Below are positions 19,270 through 28,535 of a stretch of DNA of 41,807 bases, piece after piece. The position numbers and the translations under genes were made by a program. How positions within the stretch are numbered: position 1 is the first letter of the stretch; every line of letters starts with the position of its first letter. Source of the DNA: a virus; IMG/VR virus record IMGVR_UViG_3300042539_001850, positions 1-41,807 of that record; one strand, written 5' to 3'. The notes beneath the pieces were generated by a model. The model had not been told where the DNA came from, searched no databases, and was given only the letters and a program-made list of their open reading frames with translations.

Positions 19270-20154
19270 TTATAGATACCATCGAACACGGCGCATGGGA
19301 AAACCTTGCACCCCAGAAAAAGCCCAAGAATCGTTTTCTTGAAGCATTTTGTGAATCACTTTGGCATCGGCCCAGAATCCTGCAAGAGGGGCATTGCCTG
19401 CGCCTCTTGGGCCTGTGTGAGCATCATCGCCCCACGAATTGAGAAGAAATCCTCCCGGCCTAGATCCATTTTGATAGCCAATTAATGCCATGCAATGACC
19501 CCATTGGCCTTTCGGAGTACAGAAGCCATCTTGGTCACGCTGCATGGTGAATCCTTGACTTGAACTCACAGCAATGCCATATCCAGATGCAAGTGATTTC
19601 ATGGCTAAATCCCATGAATCAACTAGTGAAGTGGTTTTGACAGGATGTTTTTTGCATTCGGGTTCAATGGTATCAGGCACACCATTGCGCCCCCAATCAC
19701 GGCAGCGAGCCTCGGAATAAGTGTTGAGATCAACAGGCCCGTAAATGCCTCTAGAAAGACATCCGTATCTATTTACAAACTCAGCAGCCCATGCGCCCAC
19801 GCTGCCATCGCCAGAAATCCTACCACCGCCAATCTCAACTCGACTCCCGCCATAAATTGATTCTTGGCAAAGATCCTTGTACTCTTCGGGATCGCCTGCC
19901 ATGATTTCGCAAAGCATCGTATGCTCGATTGCGCTGGCTGTGCCGAAGCTCACGCAGCTTCCAACCTGTCCTTGATTGCGCCCTGCTAATTGATGGCCAA
20001 GCACTTGCTCGGCTGCTTTCCAGAGAAAACATTCTGCTGCTAATTCTGCTGTCGCCAAGCCTGCTTCGGAATTGCAAAACAATGGGCTGGGCAATCTTTT
20101 TAAAGTGTCTTTGACCGCTTGTGGATCTTGAATCCAACCATAATTTTGAATCAT
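19270..20154 (-). CDS. Papain-like (C1) cysteine peptidase, putative lysis enzyme
   Basis: 294 residues with the papain triad and oxyanion residues visible: QGQVGSC (Gln61/63, Cys67), GHCMALIGY (His220) and LLNSWG (Asn239), in the correct order and spacing. It lacks a clear signal peptide and propeptide. It overlaps the preceding gene in an ATGA arrangement and lies among membrane proteins, in the place of an endolysin; no muramidase or amidase is encoded. A peptidase could cleave a protein-rich envelope or peptide crosslinks. The lysis role is inferred from context. Confidence 0.8.
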   Translation of the reverse strand: MIQNYGWIQDPQAVKDTLKRLPSPLFCNSEAGLATAELAAECFLWKAAEQVLGHQLAGRNQGQVGSCVSFGTASAIEHTMLCEIMAGDPEEYKDLCQESIYGGSRVEIGGGRISGDGSVGAWAAEFVNRYGCLSRGIYGPVDLNTYSEARCRDWGRNGVPDTIEPECKKHPVKTTSLVDSWDLAMKSLASGYGIAVSSSQGFTMQRDQDGFCTPKGQWGHCMALIGYQNGSRPGGFLLNSWGDDAHTGPRGAGNAPLAGFWADAKVIHKMLQENDSWAFSGVQGFPMRRVRWYL

Positions 20155-20798
20155 TTTATTTCTCCCAATAGTTGTGACATCGATGAAAATTGGGATGCAA
20201 ATACAGATCTGATTTCTGGTGTTAGCTTTGCCTTTGGATCTTCTGGGAAAACTTTGCCGAACTCATTAGCAATTTTTTCACGAATTGCAGGCAATGCATC
20301 AACAGGCAAAACGCTGTTAGCTGATCTTTTTGCCAGACTGTAAAAGTCTCCCACAGAAACTAAACTTTCATCTGAGGAAGCTTTGGCAAGCTCGGTATAA
20401 AGGGCAATAAGGGTAGCCTTGTAATCAGATTTTTTTGGATCGCCATCTGCCCCATAAATTGCCTGCAAAGCAGCCCGAAGCGGTGATGCAGGCTCGGGGG
20501 GTGGGGGAATTCCTCCACCCACAATTATCGTGCAAATTGCAGCTTCTGAAGGCATATCGCCCTGCGCTGTCCATGCGAAAATTTTGTAAGTGCCTGCAAC
20601 ATTTGAAGAGAAAATCGCCCATCGGCCTGACTCTGAAACGATTAGATCGGCATCATCTGAGGTGTTAACCCATTTAACTGTTTTGCAGGCTGATTTTGAC
20701 TCTATTTTAAGTAGTCTTCCGCTGCGAACACTAAGCTCCTTTGGAAGCTCGACCAAGGGATTTTGGGCCAAAAGAACGGCCAAAATGAGATGTACCAT
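20151..20798 (-). CDS. Secreted Ig-like/PKD-like protein of the lysis cassette
   Basis: 215 residues from ATG 20798, just after the upstream stop with AAGGA close by; the frame is open to 20852 but that overlaps the previous gene. MVHLILAVLLAQNP is a short hydrophobic signal. Residues about 20-90 form an Ig/PKD-like beta domain (KTVKWVNTSDDADLIVSESG, WAIFSSNVAGTYKIFAWTAQ). A GGGIPPPPEP linker leads to a helical C-terminal domain. The role is unknown; an envelope-binding partner of the peptidase is plausible. Confidence 0.55.
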   Translation of the reverse strand: MVHLILAVLLAQNPLVELPKELSVRSGRLLKIESKSACKTVKWVNTSDDADLIVSESGRWAIFSSNVAGTYKIFAWTAQGDMPSEAAICTIIVGGGIPPPPEPASPLRAALQAIYGADGDPKKSDYKATLIALYTELAKASSDESLVSVGDFYSLAKRSANSVLPVDALPAIREKIANEFGKVFPEDPKAKLTPEIRSVFASQFSSMSQLLGEIK

Positions 20799-20799
20799 A

Positions 20800-21105
20800 T
20801 TATTCCTTACTAGGCAGATCTGTGCGAGATCCTCGGGAAAGTTCCTTACCAATTAAGGTGGTCAGAGTTCCCAGTTCTCGGGCCAATTGTTCTTGGCCAT
20901 TTGCCAAGGTTTTAAGGGTTTCTTCGAGATTTCCAAGGAATTTCATGTGGCCTTCCTGAAGTGGCACAACCACACGATTTCCAAACCACACAACAGATTG
21001 CCAGAATCCATAGGAAAAAATGATTAAAATCCCCATCGGGATTCCCAGCTTTTCAACAATGGATAAAAATGTTGTGTCCATTTTGTTGAGTTTAATCAAC
21101 AGCAT
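20800..21105 (-). CDS. Membrane-anchored coiled-coil protein (holin-like), 101 aa
   Basis: One hydrophobic segment, GIPMGILIIFSYGFWQSVVW (about residues 21-40), is followed by an amphipathic helical tail (NLEETLKTLANGQEQLAREL). The layout is like XhlA/gp-type lysis accessory or holin proteins. It is the first gene after the structural terminator and begins the lysis cassette. GGTGAT precedes the ATG; an internal ATG (residue 9) lacks one. Confidence 0.5.
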   Translation of the reverse strand: MLLIKLNKMDTTFLSIVEKLGIPMGILIIFSYGFWQSVVWFGNRVVVPLQEGHMKFLGNLEETLKTLANGQEQLARELGTLTTLIGKELSRGSRTDLPSKE

Positions 21106-21128
21106 GGCGAATCACCAAATTGGTTGAA

Positions 21129-21176
21129 AAAAATCTTTCCTAGTAATTATTTTTCGGAAAACTCGGAAAGATTTTT
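21129..21176. terminator. Terminator between structural and lysis operons
   Basis: 12-bp inverted repeat, AAAAATCTTTCC (21129-21140) with GGAAAGATTTTT (21165-21176) around a 24-base loop. On the minus strand a run of T follows the stem, and the arms are A/T-rich at the base on both sides, so it may act in both directions. It lies 18 bases after the last tail gene. Confidence 0.65.
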
Positions 21177-21193
21177 GTGACAAATTGTGACGG

Positions 21194-23959
21194 TCACACG
21201 GAAAGGCTTGACAGCCAGCAATTAGGATCATTGCTTTGCACATAGTAGTGGTTGCGCTTATAGAAATCGGTAGTTGGAGTCCACATTGGCCCGCCTTCTA
21301 AAAGTGACCACGCAGTTTGGTTATTAAAAATGTCTCTACCTTCAATAACTGTTTGCAAATTATTTGGGCCAATAGTGTTGTAATACATAGCGGTATTGGT
21401 TGCATTAGTTCGCAGATCTTGCCATTCAGAAAACATGATAGCGCACCACGCTGAATTACCAGAACCTAAATGTGCGCCTGTTTGGTTTTTTGAATTTCCA
21501 GAAACTCGAGTGTCCATCCAAATAGTGCCTTCTGGCAGTCCTGTTTCATAACCAGTACCTAAAATGGTATTTGTGCTATACCATTGCAAGTTAATATTCT
21601 TGTATTCGTATTGTTTAGTTATGTAATAACCAGAAGAAGTATCTCGCAAATATGGTTGCCCTATGATTGCAAATCCTTGCTGGGAAATATCGAATTTTGT
21701 TAAAGTTGAACTAAAAAAAGGGTTTGATCCAGAGATAAAATTCCATCCGTCAGTAACCCACGAATTTAAATTTGGGACTTTATTTGCTGGCTGCCCTAAA
21801 GATTTTTTTTGATACGCATTAGTTGCAATTCTAAATTGGCCTTTTATACCACCAAGAGTCATAACTTCAGAATAATAGACTCCATCATTTTTGTCGAGTG
21901 TTAGCAATACATTTATGTTGCCTACGCTGATTGGATCTTGAAAAACTTTAGGATATCTTTTTTTTGTCGCATCTTGAGCTGGGTCAATACCACTATAACT
22001 GTTGGGGAAAAAACTGTTCGGCATATTTAGCCTAAGCTGATTCGGCAAAGTAAAGGGTTCATCGTAAGTAACTGAAACACTAGAAGGAAGTAATGGGTTT
22101 AAAGCTATTCCAGATATCGGCGAATAAGTAAAAGTACCAAGCATAGCATTGTAGTCAGATCGATAGTATGTAGCACTACCAGCTTGGCTACTGATATAGC
22201 TATCATAATTGTAAGTTTGCGGTTCATAAGACCCATTGGCAAAAGTTTCATTACCGCTGTAAATAGGCCCATAAGGCGAGGTTGTCTGGTAGCCCGATAT
22301 TTCTGGCCATGTCCACATCAGCGATATAAAAACTAATTCATAGGTTGCCGATATAAACGCAACAATTCCATTTTGAAATTCTTGCTCAACAATATATGGA
22401 GGCTGAAACGGAGAAACAGGATTTATGTGTCTAATCAGTTGTTTAGATGGCCTAATTTGAATTCCCGAATGCAAGGAAAATGTTCCCGCAGAAACACCTT
22501 CTGTAAACAAAGCATTTCTTCGCCAAAGTTTATTTGAATAAGCTATGTTTGGGTTGTATTTGGTGTAAAAATAATTTCCAGAATAAAAGTTTTCGCTGGA
22601 ATAACCCCAATAGCTAGAAACAGATCGACTCGCATATGCTGCTCCATATTGTTCTGATGTCACTTCTTCATAAACACTTGCATCTAATCTGTGTAAATTT
22701 ACAGTTGTTCCAAATGCGCTTACCTTGGCATTGTTTGGGATATCTTCAGTTTGAATTTCATCGTAGGTGTAGCAACATCCAATTCCTTTGACAAATTTAA
22801 ACGATGGGTAGGTGTAATCTATCGGGGAAAAATAATAGTCTGTGTGATAATCATTAAGATGCTGAATGTGATTTTCATCAATAGAAAGTTGGCCATACGG
22901 AGCGGAGTTAAGGGTTTCATCACTTTGGGCAGCGGTGTAAGGGATTTTGTTAGTGTTGTTTAGCGCATCATTTAAAGTGTGATACAGATAAAAACCTAAC
23001 CCAGCAGGATAAGAAACGCTATTCCATGTTCCTCCTTGAGTATACCCTGCATTACCGGTGCTAGTTTGTGTATATGTCCAATATTGATAATTTGAAGAAA
23101 AGGTTGTGTCCGAAGTTTGCAGGAAAAATTTTACTAGTGAATTTGAAGAATCAAAGCCTCTTACATAGGTAAAAACGGTATAATTTGAAAGATAATTTGT
23201 ACTAGCATAATATCCCCAAACATAAACAATAGATGGGTACGCTGGTTGCGACAGTTTAATCCATGCTCCAGCAGTCACACGATAAACACCATTTTGAGAT
23301 GGATTAGTCTGGCTGTTAACTAAAATGTTTTGCCCCGCTTTAACTGCCACCTGTGTTGAAACATAAATTGCCCCATTACTTGAAAGATAGCGAGGGTAAT
23401 ATTCACCAGAAAAGCTTGTTATGTTCGCAATATAAGTAGTTCCTGCTCCAGCGTATGGATAATTTACCCAAGGGTTGTGATTGTGTGGATGTGATGTCGC
23501 CCATTCGACCTCGATCCAGTTTTTTCTGGCATAATAAACCCCATAAGGCAATGTGTTTGTATCGCCTGCATTTGCATAGTTATTTAAAAACCCTGCAACA
23601 TATCCTCTAGCAGGCCAAAAACTAAATCTGACAACGCTATTGTCATCAAATAGAGGATATTCCATTTGTAATTTTTCTTTTATTTTTGGATGAATATATG
23701 TGTACCAATTTGGAAAAGCCAAACTATATGAAGGTTGTGCGTTTGTAGAATTATAATTACTTTGAGTCCAAAGGTAAGTTGCGTGAAATGAAGGCCTTGC
23801 TACTATTTGTTCGCCTATTCGCCTTTCTAAGTAAGGCCATCCAATAAGGGTTGGATTTTGATTATAAAGATTGTAAAGCCCTTCATCATTTAGATAAATA
23901 TAGCCTCCACTACTATTTATCTCACCCCATTGTCCTACCGCTTTTCGCCTAAATTCCAT
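21194..23959 (-). CDS. Large Tyr/Asn-rich virion protein (receptor-binding candidate), 921 aa
   Basis: No family recognised over most of its length. It is extremely rich in Tyr, Ser, Asn and Thr, typical of beta-structured fibres. One segment, GQNILVNSQTNPSQNGVYRV followed by TAGAW (about residues 222-246), matches a short motif common in phage fibre and adhesin proteins. It is the last and largest gene of the tail-tip group. It starts one base after the stop of the upstream fibre gene. Probably the distal receptor-binding or host-contact protein; this is positional inference. Confidence 0.6.
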   Translation of the reverse strand: MEFRRKAVGQWGEINSSGGYIYLNDEGLYNLYNQNPTLIGWPYLERRIGEQIVARPSFHATYLWTQSNYNSTNAQPSYSLAFPNWYTYIHPKIKEKLQMEYPLFDDNSVVRFSFWPARGYVAGFLNNYANAGDTNTLPYGVYYARKNWIEVEWATSHPHNHNPWVNYPYAGAGTTYIANITSFSGEYYPRYLSSNGAIYVSTQVAVKAGQNILVNSQTNPSQNGVYRVTAGAWIKLSQPAYPSIVYVWGYYASTNYLSNYTVFTYVRGFDSSNSLVKFFLQTSDTTFSSNYQYWTYTQTSTGNAGYTQGGTWNSVSYPAGLGFYLYHTLNDALNNTNKIPYTAAQSDETLNSAPYGQLSIDENHIQHLNDYHTDYYFSPIDYTYPSFKFVKGIGCCYTYDEIQTEDIPNNAKVSAFGTTVNLHRLDASVYEEVTSEQYGAAYASRSVSSYWGYSSENFYSGNYFYTKYNPNIAYSNKLWRRNALFTEGVSAGTFSLHSGIQIRPSKQLIRHINPVSPFQPPYIVEQEFQNGIVAFISATYELVFISLMWTWPEISGYQTTSPYGPIYSGNETFANGSYEPQTYNYDSYISSQAGSATYYRSDYNAMLGTFTYSPISGIALNPLLPSSVSVTYDEPFTLPNQLRLNMPNSFFPNSYSGIDPAQDATKKRYPKVFQDPISVGNINVLLTLDKNDGVYYSEVMTLGGIKGQFRIATNAYQKKSLGQPANKVPNLNSWVTDGWNFISGSNPFFSSTLTKFDISQQGFAIIGQPYLRDTSSGYYITKQYEYKNINLQWYSTNTILGTGYETGLPEGTIWMDTRVSGNSKNQTGAHLGSGNSAWCAIMFSEWQDLRTNATNTAMYYNTIGPNNLQTVIEGRDIFNNQTAWSLLEGGPMWTPTTDFYKRNHYYVQSNDPNCWLSSLSV

Positions 23960-23960
23960 A

Positions 23961-24965
23961 TTAACCCCCTAGCGCAGAAACTCTAACTGCGAGGGCAGAA
24001 AGGGCATTTTGCAAAGTAGTAACTGTCGATTGAAGATTAGTTAAATCAGAAGTGGTTAAACTGTAAAAGCCTTTTGTGCCTGCGCTATTTGTTCCATAGT
24101 ATTTATTTGCTCCTGGACTATTTGCATCGCCATCTAAAACAAGGGTTGACCAAGATGTACTGCTTGGATTTCCACCGCCTTTAATGCTGCCAGTAGTTGT
24201 AACCAAATTGCTACGAAATTCAATTCCAGTCGAACTAGAGTTAACCACAACGGTAGAGTAAGCAGCACCATAACTCTGAGGTGTATCGGCTAAAGCGATA
24301 AAACTTCCTGCCATATGGTTGATTACCGCACCGAATTCTAAAGCTGTACCAGCACTATTAACTACTACTGCACGGCCTGCATTTCCTAAATAACTCTTAG
24401 GAGTCACATCGGTCAATTGCAGAAATTGCCTTAAGTAAACATTGTCATATTGCGACCCGCATAAGGCCACAGTAGAACATGAAATTCCATCAGCAGTACA
24501 TTGAACCGAGGTGACTACTTCAACAAAATTCTCTAGGCTGCTTGGCATCAAGAAATGATATCGGAATCCATATACATGACTGATTCTGTTACCATCAACA
24601 AAATCGTAAATGGGCTGCAATTCAACCACAGCATTATTTGGAACAGAAAAGTTGCCGTTAAATTCTACTGCATAGTCTGTGACCCCATCGGAATATCGTC
24701 CATTGGGTGTTAAAACCCAATCATTTTTTCTTCTTGTCACTTCTTTCCATGCATATCGATATGGGTTGAAGTAGGTGTTTCTTTTTGTAATTCTCGCAAA
24801 AAAACTATTTGCAGGATTAACTGATAGATGAACACTTCCTGCTTCATTTGAAATCGTACCGCTATCAAAGGACATATTCCCTTGTCTACGCAATTCTTCT
24901 GTCTGGGCATTTATGTCGCTTGCTCTGAGCGGTTGACCCGGCTGTGCTGGTTGAATTGGCTGCAT
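23961..24965 (-). CDS. Tail fibre/tip protein, 334 aa
   Basis: The N-terminus is Pro/Gln-rich (MQPIQPAQPGQPLRASDINA), a common attachment-type start in tail-tip proteins. Two imperfect copies of a VVVNSAGTALEF-like motif (AVVVNSAGTALEFGAV and TVVVNSSSTGIEFRSN, about residues 195-255) are typical of fibre shafts. The C-terminus is a heptad helix (LQSTVTTLQNALSALAVRVS) that would trimerise. Position among fibre genes supports the call. Confidence 0.65.
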   Translation of the reverse strand: MQPIQPAQPGQPLRASDINAQTEELRRQGNMSFDSGTISNEAGSVHLSVNPANSFFARITKRNTYFNPYRYAWKEVTRRKNDWVLTPNGRYSDGVTDYAVEFNGNFSVPNNAVVELQPIYDFVDGNRISHVYGFRYHFLMPSSLENFVEVVTSVQCTADGISCSTVALCGSQYDNVYLRQFLQLTDVTPKSYLGNAGRAVVVNSAGTALEFGAVINHMAGSFIALADTPQSYGAAYSTVVVNSSSTGIEFRSNLVTTTGSIKGGGNPSSTSWSTLVLDGDANSPGANKYYGTNSAGTKGFYSLTTSDLTNLQSTVTTLQNALSALAVRVSALGG

Positions 24966-24967
24966 GG

Positions 24968-25168
24968 CTACACCGCCTGTGCATCAAAGTAAGTTTTGAG
25001 TAACCGTTTAAGCTGATTAACTTTTTGTGCTATCTCTGAGCCATTAGCAAAAAAGTCGCTTTCTTGCGTACTTTTTTTGTTAGTCCTGTTAATAAACGCA
25101 ATTGTAAACCCGTCCGCCTTTGTACCATCTATAAGGGTCGAGTCCGATTTTTGAATAATAATTTCCAT
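24968..25168 (-). CDS. Small protein among fibre genes, 66 aa
   Basis: Unknown. It has a beta-like N-terminus (MEIIIQKSDSTLIDGTKADG) and a helical C-terminus (EIAQKVNQLKRLLKTYFDAQ). GGGGGATATT precedes the ATG. Could be a fibre assembly chaperone, but only its position suggests this. Confidence 0.55.
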   Translation of the reverse strand: MEIIIQKSDSTLIDGTKADGFTIAFINRTNKKSTQESDFFANGSEIAQKVNQLKRLLKTYFDAQAV

Positions 25169-25177
25169 AATATCCCC

Positions 25178-26164
25178 CTAAATTTTAATGATGTAATTAA
25201 CGCCAATCGATGGTTGCATATTAGTTAGTGCAGCACTAGTTCCCGGCCCATTGCCAGTTGTTTGGTTCGCTGTCGGTGTGAATGTGTGGGTGTGACCGCT
25301 ATTAACATTTGTATTTCCGTGATTATGATCGCCATTGTATTGAATAGTAGCATTAAGATTGTAAATCTGATAAGTAGTACCAGCATTTAAATTTGCACCG
25401 CCACCCGATCCAACATACAGCAAAAAAGAATTGTTTGAGGAATGGTTGTGGCTTCCAGCGTTTGCACTAGCGTGATAGTGATTACTTTCTGTGTTTAATG
25501 TTCCGGTAGGGGAAAAAGTATGTGAGTGCGAAGGAAGGTTAGTTGACCCAATCGTTGTATTTTCTTCGCCAACCGTTCCCCCTAAAGTTCTATTTGTCAA
25601 GCCAGAGGCTTGGCCAACACCAACCGGAACCCTTGACCGCATATCGGGCAGGGCAAATGTTGTACTACCATTTCCTGCGCCGTAAACTGTGCCAATTGCG
25701 GAAAATAATGAACTATATGTGCTTCTGCTCACAATATCCCCATTTGCTAATAACCAACCGCTGGGGGCATTTGTGGTGACAACCCCTGCGCTTGCGCTCT
25801 GCGTAACTGCGCCTGCATACATTTGCATAGAACCAGAAGGAATTGAAGATCCTGCGGAAACTGTACCCCATGAAGGGTCTGTACCGTTGGTCGTAAGGTA
25901 TTTGCCGCTGTTACCTGTTTGGCTAGGAAGCAATGCGGTAATGGCTGCTGATGCAGATGTTGCGCCTGTTCCACCATTCACAATGCTTAAAGTTCCGGTG
26001 TGGTCATTTCTTGCCATTGAAGAAACTAACACGCTACTCAAACCGTCTGCGGCCCCAACATAAACTTTTTTATCGGTTGAATTAATTGCAATTTCAAACG
26101 CTAGCAATCCACTTGGAACCGCCCCCGCTGTAGTCGATCTTTTAGGTCGAATCGTTAAGCCCAC
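25178..26164 (-). CDS. Tail fibre protein with phage tail-collar domain
   Basis: 328 residues, GTG start overlapping the preceding stop as TAGTG. Residues 1-50 are an IRPKRSTTAGAVPSGLLAFE anchor module also found in two neighbours. The collar domain (PF07484-like) is clear: PSGWLLANGDIVSRSTYSSL, FSAIGTVYGAGNGSTTFALP and DMRSRVPVG (about residues 130-185). The C-terminal part has repeated His-rich strands (SHSHTF, HYHASANAGSHNH, GDHNHG, GHTHTF), which in collar fibres bind metal inside the trimer. Confidence 0.85.
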   Translation of the reverse strand: MGLTIRPKRSTTAGAVPSGLLAFEIAINSTDKKVYVGAADGLSSVLVSSMARNDHTGTLSIVNGGTGATSASAAITALLPSQTGNSGKYLTTNGTDPSWGTVSAGSSIPSGSMQMYAGAVTQSASAGVVTTNAPSGWLLANGDIVSRSTYSSLFSAIGTVYGAGNGSTTFALPDMRSRVPVGVGQASGLTNRTLGGTVGEENTTIGSTNLPSHSHTFSPTGTLNTESNHYHASANAGSHNHSSNNSFLLYVGSGGGANLNAGTTYQIYNLNATIQYNGDHNHGNTNVNSGHTHTFTPTANQTTGNGPGTSAALTNMQPSIGVNYIIKI

Positions 26165-27039
26165 TAAAATGTACCCCCATCTATTGATGCGGGAAGGTCA
26201 TTTAATTCGGACATTAAAACCGGTTGCCCTTGGGCATCGGCGCACCATATACGCTTATCGGCAATATTTACCGCTATCTCAAACGGCATTAAGGATGACG
26301 GAACGGCAGATGCAGTCGAACTTCTTTTGGGCCTTATGATGTTCGCCGTTGTCGGCGAAGGAGTTGGAGTAGGAGTTGGAGTAGGTGTTGGCGTTGGTGT
26401 TGGAGTAGGTGTTGGAGTAGGTGTTGGTGTAGGTGTTGGTGTGGGTGTTGGTGTGGGTGTTGGTGTAGGGGTCGGTGTTGGTGTCGGTGTTGGAGTAGAT
26501 CCGCAAGCCCCTGCCGTTACTGTTGGTGCTGTTCCAGACCCCCCAAAGGCTACAGACCAAGGGCCAGTTAAAGATGCTGCGGTGTAATAGGCTGAGTAAT
26601 CAAGTGAAATCGTATAAGTCGACATCATGGAGTCGTAGCCCATTTTAATTGAGCTGCCAACCAACTCCCAGTACCCGCCGGACATATAATAATTAAAAGT
26701 GCCAGCATTATAGGTGTATGTTCCGTTAACTGCTGTATTGTCTGCACCAGCTACGCAATAAGGGTCAACTAATTCTGCTGCTATCGTTGGTGCTGGTGCT
26801 GCACCTATACCGCCAACAGCCCAACCAGTTAAAGGTGGTGTGGAAGAGGTGCTATTGTTGTAATAGTAAATATTGTTGTCGGTTCTTAGCCACCATTTAT
26901 AATCATAATCGTTTTGAGGGCCGGAGTCGTGTGATAGATAATAACTCCCATTTACCCAAAGGTCTGAATATGTAGGGTGTTGCGAATAAGTTCCATTAAT
27001 TGCGGTTGTTCCAGCACCCGAAACTACATAATTTGGCAT
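26164..27039 (-). CDS. Tail fibre protein with long (Thr-Pro)n linker
   Basis: 291 residues. Residues 1-80 and 90-175 are two related beta domains ([20 protein letters not shown] versus [20 protein letters not shown]). An uninterrupted Thr-Pro repeat of about 23 units (encoded around 26360-26497) joins them to a C-terminal [20 protein letters not shown] anchor module. The protein ends SIDGGTF, like two upstream fibre genes. A rigid, possibly glycosylated stalk is plausible. Confidence 0.75.
   Translation of the reverse strand: MPNYVVSGAGTTAINGTYSQHPTYSDLWVNGSYYLSHDSGPQNDYDYKWWLRTDNNIYYYNNSTSSTPPLTGWAVGGIGAAPAPTIAAELVDPYCVAGADNTAVNGTYTYNAGTFNYYMSGGYWELVGSSIKMGYDSMMSTYTISLDYSAYYTAASLTGPWSVAFGGSGTAPTVTAGACGSTPTPTPTPTPTPTPTPTPTPTPTPTPTPTPTPTPTPTPTPTPTPTPSPTTANIIRPKRSSTASAVPSSLMPFEIAVNIADKRIWCADAQGQPVLMSELNDLPASIDGGTF
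26360..26497. repeat. Hexamer-type repeat encoding (Thr-Pro)n
   Basis: About 23 six-base units; on the plus strand each reads as GGN GTN-type. Third positions vary between units (GTT, GTA, GTG, GTC; GGA, GGT, GGC, GGG), so the protein repeat is kept although the DNA repeat has decayed. Length change by recombination remains possible. Confidence 0.9.
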
Positions 27040-28523
27040 CAGAAAGACCCCCCATCTATATCCACACCGATTAATGCGGTAGCGGAAAGTACAGTTGTTC
27101 CATTGATTTTTAAAGTCTTGCCACTAGCAAGGTTTAAATTTTCGCTTGAAGTCCATGCGGTAGTTGAAGCCACATAGTTAAATGTATGATCGGTTGCCCC
27201 TTTGAGAGTTATGCCGCCACCATCCGCCGTGACCTCACTTGGACTTGCTGCGTTTCCTAAAATAATATTCTTGTCAACGATCTCCAAATTTGTTGCGTTG
27301 AGGCTTATCGTAGAGCCATTGACTACTAAATTCCCGGAAAGTGTTAGCGAAGTGCCAGAGGCAACTCCTATATTAGGGGTTATTAATGTTGGAGATGTAT
27401 CTGTTACGAATTTTGTACCAGTCCCAGTTTGGGAAGTTATCGAGGTTACACCAGAACTATTGCTAGTAATTACACCAGATAAAGTGGGAACATCCGCAGC
27501 AGTAATCGATGACAAAGTTGCATTAGTACCATCACTTCGCAAGAATTTGCCTGCACTCTGTGTTCCTGTTAGCGCATTGATTGCAGCCTGTTGTGTGGTT
27601 TGACCAGTACCACCATTTAAAATGGCAACAACACCAGTAACATTCGCAGCATTTCCTGTGCAACTACCGGAGCTTCCAGTTGTGTTCTGGTTAAGTGTAG
27701 GCACATCGGCAGCTTGAATACTAGTTAAAGAAGAATTAGTTCCATCTGATCGCAAGTATTTTCCAGACGATTGAGTTCCAGTCAAAGCATTGATCGCAGT
27801 TTGCTGTGTAATTTGGCCTGTGCCACCATTTGCAATGGCAACAGTACCAGTAACATTCGCAGCATTTCCTGTGATACTTCCTGACGGAATGACATAATCT
27901 GTGCCTGCAATCGCAATGGTTGGAACACCTGTACTTGTGGTGTTTTTCAAGAGTCCTGTTGCTAAAGCAGCAAGGCTCTGTCCATTGATACGGACAACAG
28001 TTAAAGCAGTACTTCCAGTAGCATCGCCAGTATGAGTAGCATTTGAAACTAAAGAACTATACAATGTATTAATTGCGTTATCTCCAGTATTAGTTCCACT
28101 TATAGAACCAGTAGAAGGAACGCTAAGAGTAGCACCATCAGCAATAGTTAAAGTTGCTGATGTTGCAGGCTGTGTAATTGTAACCTTGTTTACGCTTGTT
28201 GCTGTGGCTACCCCAATAGTTGGAGTAATCAAAGTAGGACTCGTATCTACTACAAATTTTGAACCAGTTCCGGTTTGTGAAGTGATAGTTGTAACTCCAG
28301 AGCTATTGCTGGTAATTACACCGCTAAGTGTTATAGGGCTATTAAAATCTGGCCCACCAATTGCAATTACGCTTGTAGCTGTTCCATATCCATCATTTCC
28401 AAGGCCGTAGTACAACACCCTACCCCCACTCGTTTCATTAAATGCAAGTTCTGAACTAGCTAATGTAGATGGTGCGCCTACTGTTGAACTTGACCTTCTT
28501 TTTATGCGTAGCGTTGTCGGCAT
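27039..28523 (-). CDS. Repetitive tail fibre protein, 494 aa
   Basis: Begins with an anchor module ([20 protein letters not shown]). It then carries tandem shaft repeats: the pair [20 protein letters not shown] / [20 protein letters not shown], each followed by a [14 protein letters not shown] segment, and the pair around [20 protein letters not shown] / [20 protein letters not shown], each followed by KYLRSDGTN or KFLRSDGTN. Such NGGTG and LRSDGT motifs are typical of trimeric beta-helical fibres. It ends GVDIDGGSF. Confidence 0.8.
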   Translation of the reverse strand: MPTTLRIKRRSSSTVGAPSTLASSELAFNETSGGRVLYYGLGNDGYGTATSVIAIGGPDFNSPITLSGVITSNSSGVTTITSQTGTGSKFVVDTSPTLITPTIGVATATSVNKVTITQPATSATLTIADGATLSVPSTGSISGTNTGDNAINTLYSSLVSNATHTGDATGSTALTVVRINGQSLAALATGLLKNTTSTGVPTIAIAGTDYVIPSGSITGNAANVTGTVAIANGGTGQITQQTAINALTGTQSSGKYLRSDGTNSSLTSIQAADVPTLNQNTTGSSGSCTGNAANVTGVVAILNGGTGQTTQQAAINALTGTQSAGKFLRSDGTNATLSSITAADVPTLSGVITSNSSGVTSITSQTGTGTKFVTDTSPTLITPNIGVASGTSLTLSGNLVVNGSTISLNATNLEIVDKNIILGNAASPSEVTADGGGITLKGATDHTFNYVASTTAWTSSENLNLASGKTLKINGTTVLSATALIGVDIDGGSF

Positions 28524-28535
28524 TTGATTTCTCCT

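Noticed and set aside
26327-26587. Plus-strand frame rich in Gly-Val repeats
   Set aside because: It is the antisense reading of the Thr-Pro repeat of the fibre gene and has no supporting start site.
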